A stretch of 64,000 nucleotides of DNA from Cognatundibacterium aquatile (GCF_014699135.1 NZ_JACOFT010000002.1:248001-312000); one strand, 5' to 3'; positions 43,274-53,217 are shown, counted from the first letter of the stretch. A program made the numbers and translations. The notes: generated by a model from the letters alone, not told the origin.

Positions 43274-43510
43274 ACTCCGAGTCAAAGATTATAGTGCATG
43301 AATGGCGTTTTTACCATGCTTGCCAGTGTCGTTTTGCAGAAAATCCCCGAAAGAATTTAACAATTTATTTTGAATATTTGACTAAAATATTTTCATATTT
43401 CCTGAAAAGCTGTAAAAATACAGTCACACAGGTCGTATGCGTGAATTCCTGATGTTGTTGACGTGAATTGGCGCTGCGGTGGGGAATAAAACTACACAAC
43501 ATACATATTT

Positions 43511-44635
43511 ATGACCATAAAAATCAGTCAGAATTTCGACGCGGGAGCGATCGAAGTGGTGAAGGCAGAAGAGGCAGATACAATCGAACTGAAGTTGCGT
43601 AAAGATTCACATGCCGATATCTGGCAATGGTTTCATTTCCGTTTGCAAGGTGCGCGTCACCAGGAAACAGTGATGCGTATTCTGAATGCAGGCGAGGCGA
43701 CTTATGCCAAGGGCTGGGAAAATTATCGTGCGGTAGCAAGTTACGACCGTGAAACCTGGTTCCGCGTGGATACGGAATTTGATGGAAAGGTGATGACGAT
43801 ACGCCATACGCCTGAATACGACAGTGTATATTACGCTTATTTCGAGCCATACAGTTGGGAACGTCATCTGGACTTGCTGAGCAGTGTTCAGCATTCACCG
43901 TTGGTCGAAGTCGTGGATCTGGGTAATACTGTGGATGGTCGCGATCTGAATGTGGTGGTAGTTGGTGACCCTGCTGCTGAAAAAAAGGTCTGGATTATTG
44001 CCCGTCAACATCCGGGCGAGACGATGGCGGAGTGGCTGGTCGAAGGACTGCTGGGCGCCTTGCTGGATACGGCTAACCCGATTGCACGCAGTATTCTGGA
44101 GAAGGCTGTGTTGTATATCGTGCCGAATATGAATCCCGATGGCGCTGCGCGTGGCAATCTGCGCACGAATGCTGCCGGTGCTAATCTGAACCGCGAATGG
44201 ATGACGCCATCACTGGAAGCCAGTCCGGAAGTATTCCACGTAAAAAACAAGATTCACGAGACCGGCTGTGATCTGTTTTTGGATATTCATGGCGACGAGG
44301 CTTTGCCATATGTATTTGTGGCAGGTAGTGAGATGATCGAAGGCTTCACCGAAAAGCAGGCAAAAGAGCAGCAAGTATTTGTCGATAGCTTCTGCGCTGC
44401 CAGCCCTGATTTTCAGACCAAGTTTGGTTACGAGGCGTCGAAATACAATGAAGACATGTTGAAGTTGGCTTCTAAGTATATTGGTCACACATTTAAATGC
44501 GTATCATTGACACTGGAATTACCGTTCAAAGACAATGCGAATTTGCCGGATGCAGAAACTGGATGGGATGGCGCCCGCAGTATCAAACTGGGTGAGGCGA
44601 TGTTGCAACCGATTCTGGCTTCATTGAATAGTTGA
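43511..44635 (+). CDS. M14 family zinc carboxypeptidase (cytosolic type)
   Basis: The 374-residue protein has an N-terminal beta-sandwich (about 1-130) and an M14 carboxypeptidase domain. Zinc ligands are in RQHPGETMAEW (HxxE) and LFLDIHGDE, and the substrate-binding segment is PNMNPDGAARGN...LNREW. The general-base Glu is in SLTLELPFKD. The layout is that of bacterial relatives of cytosolic carboxypeptidases. The natural substrate is unknown. A bidirectional terminator follows. Confidence 0.85.
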   Translation: MTIKISQNFDAGAIEVVKAEEADTIELKLRKDSHADIWQWFHFRLQGARHQETVMRILNAGEATYAKGWENYRAVASYDRETWFRVDTEFDGKVMTIRHTPEYDSVYYAYFEPYSWERHLDLLSSVQHSPLVEVVDLGNTVDGRDLNVVVVGDPAAEKKVWIIARQHPGETMAEWLVEGLLGALLDTANPIARSILEKAVLYIVPNMNPDGAARGNLRTNAAGANLNREWMTPSLEASPEVFHVKNKIHETGCDLFLDIHGDEALPYVFVAGSEMIEGFTEKQAKEQQVFVDSFCAASPDFQTKFGYEASKYNEDMLKLASKYIGHTFKCVSLTLELPFKDNANLPDAETGWDGARSIKLGEAMLQPILASLNS

Positions 44636-44651
44636 TCAAGTTTAATTTGAT

Positions 44652-44692
44652 AAAAAAAGACACCGGCAGTATTTGCGCGGTGTCTTTTTTTT
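44652..44692. terminator. Bidirectional intrinsic terminator
   Basis: AAAAAAAGACACC (44652-44664) pairs with GGTGTCTTTTTTT (from 44679), giving a GC-containing stem with A- and T-runs on either side. It ends the M14 carboxypeptidase gene. Confidence 0.85.
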
Positions 44693-44769
44693 CGTGCATA
44701 GTCTTCTTCATCTTGAAAAGCAGGGACAATGCTGATTTCGGACGATGCATAGCCAGAAGGTAAAAGTAC

Positions 44770-45240
44770 ATGGGAATAGAAATAGAGCGTAAGTTTCTCG
44801 TCGTTGGCGATGAGTGGAGGCAGCAGGGCGCAGCAACTTATTTGCGTCAGGGGTATATCAGTGCTGAGCCGGGACGTATCGTGCGCGTGCGGATTGACGG
44901 TGATGCTGCGATGCTGACGATTAAAGGTTTGTCGACCGGCATTGCCTGTGGCGAATGGGAATATGCGATTCCTTTGGCGGATGCGCAGGCCTTACTTGAT
45001 CAGGTATGCCAACAACCCTTGATAGAGAAAAACCGTTACCGCATTCCTGCAGGTGATCTGGTCTGGGAAGTCGATGAATTTTTTGGTGACAACGCTGGTT
45101 TGGTAGTGGCGGAGGTGGAATTGCAATCCGAAGATCAGGTGTTTGAACGACCTGCGTGGCTCGGGGAAGAAGTCAGCCATGATCGTCGTTATGCGAACGC
45201 GAATTTGCTGAAACATCCCTATTGTTTGTGGGCTAAATGA
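44770..45240 (+). CDS. CYTH domain protein (triphosphate tunnel enzyme)
   Basis: The 156-residue protein starts MGIEIERKFLV, the ExExK motif of CYTH enzymes (Glu4, Glu6, Lys8). The beta-tunnel basic/acidic residues follow: YLRQGYIS, VRVRIDGDAAMLTIKG, IEKNRYRIP, WEVDEFFGDNAGLVVAEVEL and RYANANL. Family members hydrolyse tripolyphosphate or other triphosphates. The exact substrate is not evident. Single gene between terminators. Confidence 0.88.
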   Translation: MGIEIERKFLVVGDEWRQQGAATYLRQGYISAEPGRIVRVRIDGDAAMLTIKGLSTGIACGEWEYAIPLADAQALLDQVCQQPLIEKNRYRIPAGDLVWEVDEFFGDNAGLVVAEVELQSEDQVFERPAWLGEEVSHDRRYANANLLKHPYCLWAK

Positions 45241-45322
45241 TGTTTCGCTGTTAAAGAAAGCGACGAGTGGCAAATCGTGAACACCGATTTGCCATCCGTA
45301 CAAATTTAAAATTTCTCTGACG

Positions 45323-45775
45323 TTAGTAACAACGCGCGATTGATTCTGCAACGCAGACAGGTTTGTCGCTGCCTTCGCGTTCTATACTGACTTCCCAGGT
45401 CATTTGCGCGCCGTCTTTGATGTCGTCGACCTGCAGCAATGTCAGGTGAGCACGCAAACGGCTGCCGACCGGCACTGGTGCCGGAAAGCGTACTTTGTTG
45501 AGCCCATAATTCACGCCCATTTTGACGTAACTGAGATGCAGCGCGTCTGCCATCAGCATGGGTAACAACGAGAGAGTCAGGAAGCCGTGGGCGATCGGGC
45601 CGCCAAACGGCGATTCCTTTTTTGCCCGTTCCACGTCTATGTGTATCCATTGATGATCGCCAGTGGCATCGGCAAAGGTGTTCACCCTTTCCTGGGATAT
45701 GCTGATCCAGTCTGAGCTTGCTACCTGAGTGCCAACGAGAGCTTTGAGTTCTGCGAGGGATTTGATTTCACGCAT
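45323..45775 (-). CDS. MaoC family dehydratase
   Basis: The 150-residue protein has the hot-dog fold hydratase signature: FADATGDHQWIHIDVERAKK (Asp/His pair) and SPFGGPIAHGFLTLSL. It hydrates enoyl-CoA-type substrates. The ATG at 45775 has AGGAGA six bases upstream. It lies 10 bases after the second MaoC gene in one operon. MaoC pairs occur in acyl-CoA degradation operons, consistent with the dehydrogenases next door. Confidence 0.85.
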   Translation of the reverse strand: MREIKSLAELKALVGTQVASSDWISISQERVNTFADATGDHQWIHIDVERAKKESPFGGPIAHGFLTLSLLPMLMADALHLSYVKMGVNYGLNKVRFPAPVPVGSRLRAHLTLLQVDDIKDGAQMTWEVSIEREGSDKPVCVAESIARCY

Positions 45776-45785
45776 GTCGTTCTCC

Positions 45786-46250
45786 TTATGCTTGCGGGCG
45801 GCGACCAAACATACCCATACCTTTGATGGTGCAGACAAGTTGTCCATCCTGATTGACTGCCTTCCAGACCGTGTTGACGACGCCTCTGTCCGGGCGCGAT
45901 GACGATGGCTTTACTGAGACGGTTTCAGCGCTGACGGTCAGCGTATCGCCGGGGCGCACCGGTAGTATCCAGCGTACTTCGTCCACGCCAGGTGAACCCA
46001 TGCTCGACGAATCGGCAATGAAACCATCGACAACCATGCGCATAATCATGCTGCAGGTGTGCCAGCCGCTGGCGATGACGCCGCCGAAGATCGAAGCTTT
46101 GGCAGCTTCTTTGTCGACGTGAAAAGATTGCGGATCGAATTGCTGCGCAAAGTGGATGATTTCTTCTTCGGTGACAGTGCGTTGTCCCAGTGGAATCACG
46201 CTGCCGGGAATGAAATCTTCAAAATACCAGGTGAATTGCTTGGTCGTCAT
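45786..46250 (-). CDS. MaoC-like acyl dehydratase
   Basis: The 154-residue hot-dog protein has FAQQFDPQSFHVDKEAAKAS and IFGGVIASGWHTCSMIMR, the Asp-His hydratase pair in the wider family. It is followed at once by the other MaoC gene on the same strand, and the two may act as a heteromer. A shared role with the upstream dehydrogenase pair is inferred. Confidence 0.83.
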   Translation of the reverse strand: MTTKQFTWYFEDFIPGSVIPLGQRTVTEEEIIHFAQQFDPQSFHVDKEAAKASIFGGVIASGWHTCSMIMRMVVDGFIADSSSMGSPGVDEVRWILPVRPGDTLTVSAETVSVKPSSSRPDRGVVNTVWKAVNQDGQLVCTIKGMGMFGRRPQA

Positions 46251-46433
46251 ACGGTCTCCTTTATGACATTATTTTTATTGGGTTTTATCTGAATTTCTTT
46301 ACGTTTTTTGAGCTTTCTCTGAGTATTGATGCGCCTGACAGCGGTTTTTCCCTCTGTCAGGCGCATGAATATTCAGGTATTGTTTACTATCGCTGCGCAA
46401 ACGATATTCGCCACACTGGTGTGACGGACATAG

Positions 46434-46465
46434 AAAAAAGTCCCGAGCAGGGTCGGGACTTTTTT
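46434..46465. terminator. Bidirectional intrinsic terminator
   Basis: AAAAAAGTCCCGA (46434-46446) pairs with TCGGGACTTTTTT (46453-46465), loop GCAGGG. It sits directly at the end of the acyl-CoA dehydrogenase operon. Confidence 0.9.
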
Positions 46466-46466
46466 A

Positions 46467-47606
46467 TCATGCAGCGTTTTTAAAACCAGGCTGTGCAACG
46501 AAGCGGGCCAGATGATGATCGGTGTCGCCGAGCGACAGCTCTATCATGGTCAGTCGTTTGAACATGTGCGCGACCGGCAATTCATTGGTCACCCCCATGC
46601 CGCCATGTAATTGTACTGCCTGCTGGCCGATATATTTTGCGGCCTGACCAACGCGAGCTTTGGCTGCTGACAAAGTGCGGCGACGTTCTTCAGCATTCTC
46701 TGACGACACCTTGACTGCCGCCAACGTTGCCATCGAGCGCGCCTGCTCCATTTCCATGAACATGTCTGCCATCCGGTGTTGCAGCACCTGGAATTTACCG
46801 ATAGGGACACCGAATTGCTGGCGTGTTTTCAGATATTCCAGCGTTGCCGAGGTGATGGCTTCCATAATGCCAATGGCTTCTGAACACAGTAAAGAAACAC
46901 CATAGTCAGACACCGGATCGAGTAATTCCCAGCCGCCATCTTCGCGGCCGAGCAAGGCAATCGCGGGAACCTGAACGTTAGTAAAACTGATGTCCGCCGC
47001 ACGATAGCCATCGATGGTGCGGTAATCCTGACGCGTTACACCTGCGGCATTGGCATCGACAATGAACAACTGTATGCCATTCTTATCGTGAGCAGCACCG
47101 CTGGCGCGCGCTGAAACGATCAGCTTGTCGGCCTGAGCACCATGTAACACCACGGTCTTTTTACCGTTCAGCGTATAGCCGTCGGCAGATTTTGTCGCTG
47201 TCGTCGCGATATCGGTTAAATCGTGGCGTGATTGTTTCTCATGTAGAGCGACTGTGAGTTTGATTTCTCCGCCAGCAACCTGCTCCAGCACGTCGAAATG
47301 CGCTTTTGCCTGCTTCAGAAATTCAGCCGCAAATACGGTGGCGAAATACGGCTCGATGACCAGACCGCGTCCAAGTTCCTGCATGACTACCATCATGTCG
47401 ATTGCGCTGCCGTTAAAGCCGTTCTGATCTTCGGGGACAGGCAAGGCCGTCGCACCAAGTTCTGCCAACGCAGACCAGGCTGCTGCTGAAACACCTTCTT
47501 CAGAAGCAATGATGTGTTTGCGTTGTTCAAAGCCGTAGTCTTTTTCTACCCAACGACGAACTGCTTCGGCAAATTGTGTCTGTTCCTGTGTTAATGCGAA
47601 ATCCAT
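46467..47606 (-). CDS. Acyl-CoA dehydrogenase
   Basis: The 379-residue flavoprotein oxidises acyl-CoA to enoyl-CoA. It shows the family's N-terminal helical domain (MDFALTQEQTQFAEAVRRWV), the middle beta domain (YTLNGKKTVVLHGAQ) and the C-terminal helices with RQQFGVPIGKFQVLQHRMAD and QLHGGMGVTNELPVAHMFKR. It is downstream of a paralogue by 10 bases. Together they resemble FadE-type pairs that form heteromers in steroid/branched-chain degradation, though the substrate is not determined. Confidence 0.88.
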   Translation of the reverse strand: MDFALTQEQTQFAEAVRRWVEKDYGFEQRKHIIASEEGVSAAAWSALAELGATALPVPEDQNGFNGSAIDMMVVMQELGRGLVIEPYFATVFAAEFLKQAKAHFDVLEQVAGGEIKLTVALHEKQSRHDLTDIATTATKSADGYTLNGKKTVVLHGAQADKLIVSARASGAAHDKNGIQLFIVDANAAGVTRQDYRTIDGYRAADISFTNVQVPAIALLGREDGGWELLDPVSDYGVSLLCSEAIGIMEAITSATLEYLKTRQQFGVPIGKFQVLQHRMADMFMEMEQARSMATLAAVKVSSENAEERRRTLSAAKARVGQAAKYIGQQAVQLHGGMGVTNELPVAHMFKRLTMIELSLGDTDHHLARFVAQPGFKNAA

Positions 47607-47616
47607 GGTGCTCTCC

Positions 47617-48807
47617 TCACAGTCCTAAAATCATTTGGGTAATGATATTTTTTTGAATCTCGTTAGAGCCGCCATAGATGGAGGTCTTACGGAAGTTGAA
47701 GTAGTAAGCGGCTAGGGCGGCAGCATCGTCGTCATCCATGACGCTGTGCTCATTCTCGCCTTCGAGGAATGCCGGATCGAAAGGCTGCGCATACGGGCCG
47801 ACTGCTTCGACCATTAATTCCGTCAGTCGCTGCTGTATCTCTGTGCCTTTAATTTTCAGCAAAGAGGCTTCCGGCCCCGGACGTCCGCTATCCTGAGAAA
47901 TCACACGCATCACCGTAATTTCCAGTGCCATGATTTCGATTTCCAGAGTCGCGACTTTATTCGCATAGACCGGATCGTCGATCAGCGGTTGACCGTTTTT
48001 ATGATGTTCAGCAGCGACACGTTTCAGGAATTGTAATTCGCGTTTTGCACGGCCAACCGCCGCGATATTCGTGCGTTCATGACCGAGCAGGTATTTTGCG
48101 TAGGTCCAGCCTTTGTTTTCTTCTCCGATCAGGTTTTGTACCGGCACTTTGACGTTATCGAAGAACACTTCATTCACTTCATGGTCTTCATCGAGCATGA
48201 TGATAGGGCGTACCGTGATACCCGGGGTTTTCATATCGATCAGCAGGAAAGAAATGCCTTCTTGCTTACGGCCGTTAGGTTCTGTGCGTACCAGACAGAA
48301 GATCATGTCGGCATGCTGCGCCAGCGTGGTCCAGGTTTTTTGGCCGTTCACGATGTAATGATCACCGACGCGTTCAGCACGGGTTTTGAGTGAAGCGAGA
48401 TCGGAGCCTGAACCCGGCTCCGAGTAACCCTGACACCACCAGTCATCGCAATTCAGTATGCGCGGCAGGTAATATTCTTTTTGTGCCTGATTACCAAACG
48501 CCATGATGACAGGCGCCACCATATTCACGCCGAATGGCAGGATCGCCGGCGTGCCTGCGCGCGCGCATTCTTCCTCGAAAATATGACGTTGCGTCGGCGT
48601 CCAGCCGGTACCGCCGTATTCTTTTGGCCAGCCAGTGGCGACCCAGCCTTGTTTTGCCAGTATCTTGTGCCAGCGGACAAAATCTTCTCTGGATAAGCGT
48701 TTGTGATTCAATACCTTTTGCTGCAGGTCAGTCGGGAGGTTTGTTTCCAGATAACTGCGCACCTGATCCCGGAAGGCGAGATCTTCCGGTGTGTAATTCA
48801 AATCCAT
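47617..48807 (-). CDS. Acyl-CoA dehydrogenase
   Basis: The 396-residue protein has CQGYSEPGSGSDLASLKTRA, then YIVNGQKTWTTLAQHAD, IMLDEDHEVNEVFFDNVKVP, RTNIAAVGRAKRELQFLKRV and the C-terminal FNFRKTSIYGGSNEIQKNII, with the typical FAD contacts. It is the first gene of a two-dehydrogenase operon, with AGGAGA before the ATG. Substrate not evident. Confidence 0.9.
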   Translation of the reverse strand: MDLNYTPEDLAFRDQVRSYLETNLPTDLQQKVLNHKRLSREDFVRWHKILAKQGWVATGWPKEYGGTGWTPTQRHIFEEECARAGTPAILPFGVNMVAPVIMAFGNQAQKEYYLPRILNCDDWWCQGYSEPGSGSDLASLKTRAERVGDHYIVNGQKTWTTLAQHADMIFCLVRTEPNGRKQEGISFLLIDMKTPGITVRPIIMLDEDHEVNEVFFDNVKVPVQNLIGEENKGWTYAKYLLGHERTNIAAVGRAKRELQFLKRVAAEHHKNGQPLIDDPVYANKVATLEIEIMALEITVMRVISQDSGRPGPEASLLKIKGTEIQQRLTELMVEAVGPYAQPFDPAFLEGENEHSVMDDDDAAALAAYYFNFRKTSIYGGSNEIQKNIITQMILGL

Positions 48808-49075
48808 ATTGTCTCCTGAGGTTGAATGCCTGGATGATTGACGGTCTGTTTTTACTGCGCGTGTGAGCCTTGTATTTCTTTCTGATTTCCTTCGACAAAA
48901 CTGACAACAGTTTCAGATTGAAATAAAAAAGCACGACCGTTCAAAACTTATTGTACAACGGATTTAAATTTCGGTGACTGCAAATGTGCTTGCCTGAAAA
49001 AATATCACTTCAGACGAAGCTGGGCAGAAGATTTTGCGAAGTAAACAGACAAAATGTGCGAAATAAGCGGGATAA

Positions 49076-49108
49076 CATCTGACCAGCAAATGTATCGCTG
49101 GTCAGATG
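49076..49108 (-). terminator. Stem-loop after the DUF2863 gene
   Basis: Perfect 12-bp arms CATCTGACCAGC and GCTGGTCAGATG around a 9-base loop, 14 bases downstream of the stop. There is no T-run, so it may be a weak or factor-dependent terminator. Between it and 48807 lies only promoter-like AT-rich DNA for the dehydrogenase operon. Confidence 0.5.
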
Positions 49109-49122
49109 AACGTCGGGATGGG

Positions 49123-50349
49123 TTAGTGGAAGTGTGCCGTGCCGGGAGATGGTGTGTCGTCCGGCATTTCAGGGTGTACCAGTTCGGCGTCGCGGTCTGC
49201 GAATAATGGCGTGCCGCAATCGTCGCAAAATTCCATAGAAAAAATTTCGTCTAACTGGAGAATATTGCTAATGCCGCAATCAGTCAGTATGTCCGGTATA
49301 TCGCCAGTCAGTTTTCCACTTTCGTCAAGGCTGACGGCAGCAAGCTGATCTTCCGCCTGATACAGTGGCCAGACCACGCCATAGATCACTTCGGGAGCAT
49401 CAGCCAGGCAAAAACTGATTCTGAACTCGTCAATCTGACCCGGTGTGTCCTGCACTCCACAAGAGGCAATCACAACGCTGAGTTGCGACGCTTCTTTGTT
49501 CAACGTCTGCGTCAGATAAAATATGGCGGAGCGTATCGATGCCGGTCGAATTTTGACATCGGCTTCGCGGCAAGCGGTGTAAAACGCCTCTGGTAACAGG
49601 AGTTCAATGCCACATCCAGGCAGCAGGTGTTTGATGGCGGGGGCAGCCTGTTCCTGCCACGCGAGCAGGGCATTACTTTTTGCAGTTGCGCAATCATAAG
49701 GGGCTTCTAATGCCTGCCACTGAAAAATCGGCGCGTCGGCCGGTGCCACCAGCACGCCAAGCACGTAGCGTATATCCGCCAGAAAAGGAACAGTTTGTGC
49801 GTGCTCAGTCTCAACCGGATAACTGCTGTCTTTCAGTACAGCCATCGCATGGCGTTCCAGTAGCGCATAAGTCTCGCAGTGATTGCGTGGCAACTGATCG
49901 ATTGAATATAAATGCGGCAGCAGACGCAGCTTAGTGGACGGCATCAGCATATTGTTTATCAGTTTTCCGGAGAGTTGCGACAGTATGTCAGCCGGAATCG
50001 CCCCGGATGCGATTTCAAAACGGGTCCAGGCCAGCACTGGTGCCGCGATGAGTAGCGTCGTGAATTTTTTCCCTTGTATTTCAACGCTGGAGCAGGTGCT
50101 GACCGTTTCCAGTGTTTCAACCAGGACTTCGTAACCGTTGGGATGGGATGCAAATAAATTCTCTGCCGCCGCATCAACGATTTCCTGATGATGCTGTCTC
50201 AGATTTTTCGAGACATACAGATCAAGCTTTTCCTGCCAGGTCAGATCCTCGATGCGACTCGCTGATTGTGCGACCGCCAGTGACAAATTTACCAGTCTCT
50301 GGCTTTCTGCGGCGAGCTTGATTCTATTTCGTTTTACAGGTCGGCGCAT
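49123..50349 (-). CDS. DUF2863 family protein
   Basis: The 408-residue cytoplasmic protein starts MRRPVKRNRIKLAAESQRLV and has the family's LAWTRFEIASGAIPADIL and a C-terminal Cys pair (MEFCDDCGTPLFADRDAELV) next to an acidic/Pro tail. DUF2863 is known from Burkholderiales and has no assigned role. This is one of the clearest taxonomic hints in the window. It stands alone with its own hairpin after it. Confidence 0.8.
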   Translation of the reverse strand: MRRPVKRNRIKLAAESQRLVNLSLAVAQSASRIEDLTWQEKLDLYVSKNLRQHHQEIVDAAAENLFASHPNGYEVLVETLETVSTCSSVEIQGKKFTTLLIAAPVLAWTRFEIASGAIPADILSQLSGKLINNMLMPSTKLRLLPHLYSIDQLPRNHCETYALLERHAMAVLKDSSYPVETEHAQTVPFLADIRYVLGVLVAPADAPIFQWQALEAPYDCATAKSNALLAWQEQAAPAIKHLLPGCGIELLLPEAFYTACREADVKIRPASIRSAIFYLTQTLNKEASQLSVVIASCGVQDTPGQIDEFRISFCLADAPEVIYGVVWPLYQAEDQLAAVSLDESGKLTGDIPDILTDCGISNILQLDEIFSMEFCDDCGTPLFADRDAELVHPEMPDDTPSPGTAHFH

Positions 50350-50415
50350 ATAAATCCTGGTAAGAAACGGGCGGATTATTATCTTCGCCGCGCTTCCTTC
50401 TGTGAGTGGTTAACG

Positions 50416-51108
50416 TTATTTTTTAGCGTACTGGGTTTTGCCAAATAAGATGTCTTTTGACTTATCAGTTTCTAATGGTTTGCGTAAATTGGCGAGAACC
50501 TGCACACCTCTCTGAACCGCAGGGCGGGCGCTGATGACATCAAACCAGCGTTTTGCGTCAGGGAAATCGGCCCAGTCGATTCCCTGATTGACAAAGGAGC
50601 GTGCCCAGGCAAACACGGCAATATCGGCGATCGTGTACTCCTCTCCAGCGAGATACTCAGAGCTTGCAAGTTTTTTGTCGATGACGCCATATAGTCGTCT
50701 TGCTTCATTTGTGTATCGATCAATTGCGTAGTCAATTTTTTCCGGCGCATAAACGCGGAAATGATGTGCTTGGCCCAGCATAGGGCCAAAGCCACCCATC
50801 TGAAACATCAGCCATTGCAGGGTGTCATATTTTTCTCTGTCAGTGTTGCCGAGAAATTTACCGGTTTTCCCGGCGAGATAGAGCAAAATGGCGCCGGATT
50901 CAAATAAAGAAATCGGCTGCCCATCGGGACCGTCGGCATCAACAATGGCCGGAATTTTATTGTTCGGAGAAATCGCGAGAAACTCAGGCTTAAACTGGTC
51001 GCCGGCACTGATATCAATCGGAATCGCGCGGTACGCCAGACCGCATTCTTCCAGCATGATATGGACTTTGTGACCGTTCGGTGTAGGCCAGGAATAAACG
51101 TCTATCAT
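50416..51108 (-). CDS. Glutathione S-transferase family protein (YfcG/YghU-like)
   Basis: The 230-residue protein has a thioredoxin-fold N-terminal domain (MIDVYSWPTPNGHKVHIMLE, cis-Pro in NNKIPAIVD, GSH-binding LFESGAILLYLA). An alpha-helical C-terminal domain has YTIADIAVFAWARSF. The conserved Thr/Asn of the Nu-class active site is in PTPNGHK. It may act in thiol-disulfide chemistry or detoxification. It lies downstream of the LysR gene on the same strand. Confidence 0.87.
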   Translation of the reverse strand: MIDVYSWPTPNGHKVHIMLEECGLAYRAIPIDISAGDQFKPEFLAISPNNKIPAIVDADGPDGQPISLFESGAILLYLAGKTGKFLGNTDREKYDTLQWLMFQMGGFGPMLGQAHHFRVYAPEKIDYAIDRYTNEARRLYGVIDKKLASSEYLAGEEYTIADIAVFAWARSFVNQGIDWADFPDAKRWFDVISARPAVQRGVQVLANLRKPLETDKSKDILFGKTQYAKK

Positions 51109-51205
51109 CGTGTGCTCCCATTATGGATTTGTCGGACAGGTGTTAAATACTTATCTGATGCTTATTATGCAGAGATTTGTCAATTTGCGCACAGGATCCT
51201 CTTTC

Positions 51206-52108
51206 TCATGGTATCAGATGCGCTTGCACGATTCCGGCTACCCAGTTCATCCAGCTTTGCGTTCGTTTGGGCAGGTGACGGCGATCTGCATATAGCAGTG
51301 AGACTGGCATGGCCGCTGCGGTGAATTCCGGCAGCACTTCGATCAGCAGGCCCTGTTCTATCAATTCTCTGGTACCAATCGCCGGAGCTTGGGTAATTCC
51401 GAAACCAGCCAGACACGCGGCCCGATAAGCATCACTGTTATTGACGGTGAGTACGCCGGACATAGCAATAGTCTTGAGTTTGCCTTCCTCTACGTATTCA
51501 AAACCCGTTGGCTTGCCGCCAAAATTGCTGGCGTAATGAATCAGCTGATGCCGACCCAGATCCGCCAGGCTGACAGGCGTACCATGCTGTGCAATATAGG
51601 CCGGGCTGGCGCAATTGATTTGCCGCAGTTTCCCCAGGGGCCTGGCAATCAGGCTGCTGTCGCTCAGATTGCCGATACGCATCACACAATCAAAGCCTTC
51701 CCGGATCAGATCGACCCGCCGGTCAGTGCTGCTTAATTCGATTTCCAGTCGCGGATGCAAGCGTAAAAATTCTGGCAGACGGGGAATCACGATATTGCGT
51801 GCGAATGCGCTCGGCAAATCCATCCTCAGGCGACCGCTGATCTGGCTTGGGCCTTGCTGGAACAGCGTTTGCAGCTCTTCCATATCAGCCAGCATGTCTT
51901 TGCAGCGTTCGTAAAAAATCAGGCCATCCGCAGTCATCTGTACGCTGCGCGTCGTCCGGTGCAGCAAGCTGGTGCCAAGCAGGTTTTCGAGTTGTTTGAC
52001 GGAAGTGGAAATACTGGCTTTCGGTAATCCGATCTGATCGGCTGCCTGCGTAAAACTGCCCAACTCCGCCACCCGGACAAAAATGTGCATTGCTTCAAAC
52101 TGATTCAT
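51206..52108 (-). CDS. LysR-type transcriptional regulator
   Basis: The 300-residue regulator has the N-terminal winged helix (MNQFEAMHIFVRVAELGSFT, then LPKASISTSVKQLENLLGTS, LLHRTTRSVQMTADG) and a periplasmic-binding-like effector domain. The ATG at 52108 begins the conserved sequence. It is divergent from an SDR gene, the common layout for LysR and its target; an inverted repeat between them may be its site. The effector is unknown. Confidence 0.88.
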   Translation of the reverse strand: MNQFEAMHIFVRVAELGSFTQAADQIGLPKASISTSVKQLENLLGTSLLHRTTRSVQMTADGLIFYERCKDMLADMEELQTLFQQGPSQISGRLRMDLPSAFARNIVIPRLPEFLRLHPRLEIELSSTDRRVDLIREGFDCVMRIGNLSDSSLIARPLGKLRQINCASPAYIAQHGTPVSLADLGRHQLIHYASNFGGKPTGFEYVEEGKLKTIAMSGVLTVNNSDAYRAACLAGFGITQAPAIGTRELIEQGLLIEVLPEFTAAAMPVSLLYADRRHLPKRTQSWMNWVAGIVQAHLIP

Positions 52109-52171
52109 CAGACGGCCCTTTAACCCAGCTACAGGAGTGAATGCAGGAAATATAGCATTGAAAGTATTGAT

Positions 52172-52190
52172 TGTTCGCAAATAACGAACA
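52172..52190. promoter_or_regulatory. Candidate LysR operator
   Basis: TGTTCG, 7 bases, CGAACA is a perfect 6-bp dyad midway between the divergent LysR and SDR genes and contains the T-N11-A type spacing typical of LysR sites. Confidence 0.45.
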
Positions 52191-52284
52191 GTGTGATCAT
52201 TTTTGCGTTATTTATCTTCAAAGGTCGCGCTTATACACTGCATCCATCCCATTTGTGATGGGTCATTTCATCAGGAGTCATACC

Positions 52285-53091
52285 ATGAACAATACGAATG
52301 CAAACGCAGACACAAACACCCCAGTCTCGTCCTCACAGCAGAAAATCGCCCTGATCACCGGCGGCAGCCGTGGATTGGGTAAAAACACGGCGCTCGTCTT
52401 GGCCCGGCAAGGTGTCGATATTATTCTGACGTATCAGAGTCGGGAAGCCGATGCACATGCTGTGGTTGCACAAATACAAGCACTGGGGCGGCGGGCAGTA
52501 GCATTGCAACTCGATACCGGCGCAGCAGATACCTTTGCCGGATTTACTGAAAAATTACAACAGGTACTGGCTCAGCAATGGCAACGGCATCAGTTCGATT
52601 TTCTGATGAATAATGCCGGGATAGGCGGACATACTTCGTTTGCTGAAACAAGTGAAACACAGTTCGATCAGTTGATGAATATCCACTTCAAAGGCGTGTT
52701 TTTTCTCACGCAAACCCTGTTGCCAGTGATTGCAGATCACGGCCGTATCCTGAATGTGTCCAGCGGTCTGACACGATTTTCCTTGCCGGGGCATGCTGCT
52801 TATGCGGCGATGAAAGGGGCGGTCGAAGTATTGAGTCGATATCTGGCGAAAGAGCTGGGCGCACGTGGCATTGCAGTCAATGTGATTGCACCGGGCGCGA
52901 TCGCGACTGACTTTGGAGGATGTGTTGTCAGGGACAATGCACAACTGAATCAGTTTGTTGCCAATCAGACCGCATTGGGTCGTGCTGGTTTGCCGGACGA
53001 CATTGGCGGCGTGGCATCGGCACTATTGTCGGATAGCTGTGGCTGGATTAATGGCCAGCGCATTGAAGCATCCGGCGGGATGTTTTTATAA
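52285..53091 (+). CDS. Short-chain dehydrogenase/reductase
   Basis: The 268-residue NAD(P)-dependent oxidoreductase has the cofactor motif TGGSRGLG, NNAGIGG, catalytic Ser in LNVSSGLTRF, and Tyr-x3-Lys in AAYAAMKGAVE. A C-terminal PGAIATDF segment follows. The ATG at 52285 has CAGGAG upstream. The tyrosine motif is intact, so it should be active. Probably regulated by the divergent LysR protein; substrate unknown. Confidence 0.88.
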   Translation: MNNTNANADTNTPVSSSQQKIALITGGSRGLGKNTALVLARQGVDIILTYQSREADAHAVVAQIQALGRRAVALQLDTGAADTFAGFTEKLQQVLAQQWQRHQFDFLMNNAGIGGHTSFAETSETQFDQLMNIHFKGVFFLTQTLLPVIADHGRILNVSSGLTRFSLPGHAAYAAMKGAVEVLSRYLAKELGARGIAVNVIAPGAIATDFGGCVVRDNAQLNQFVANQTALGRAGLPDDIGGVASALLSDSCGWINGQRIEASGGMFL

Positions 53092-53217
53092 GCTATATCG
53101 TCAGCGGTCAGTCTGCGCCATTTTGTGCCATTTTGTGCAGACGACTATTCTGCCTTACCAGATGCAGAGAATGATGGCATCATGCAACATCCTTGTCTTG
53201 CTTGCGTGTACAGATTG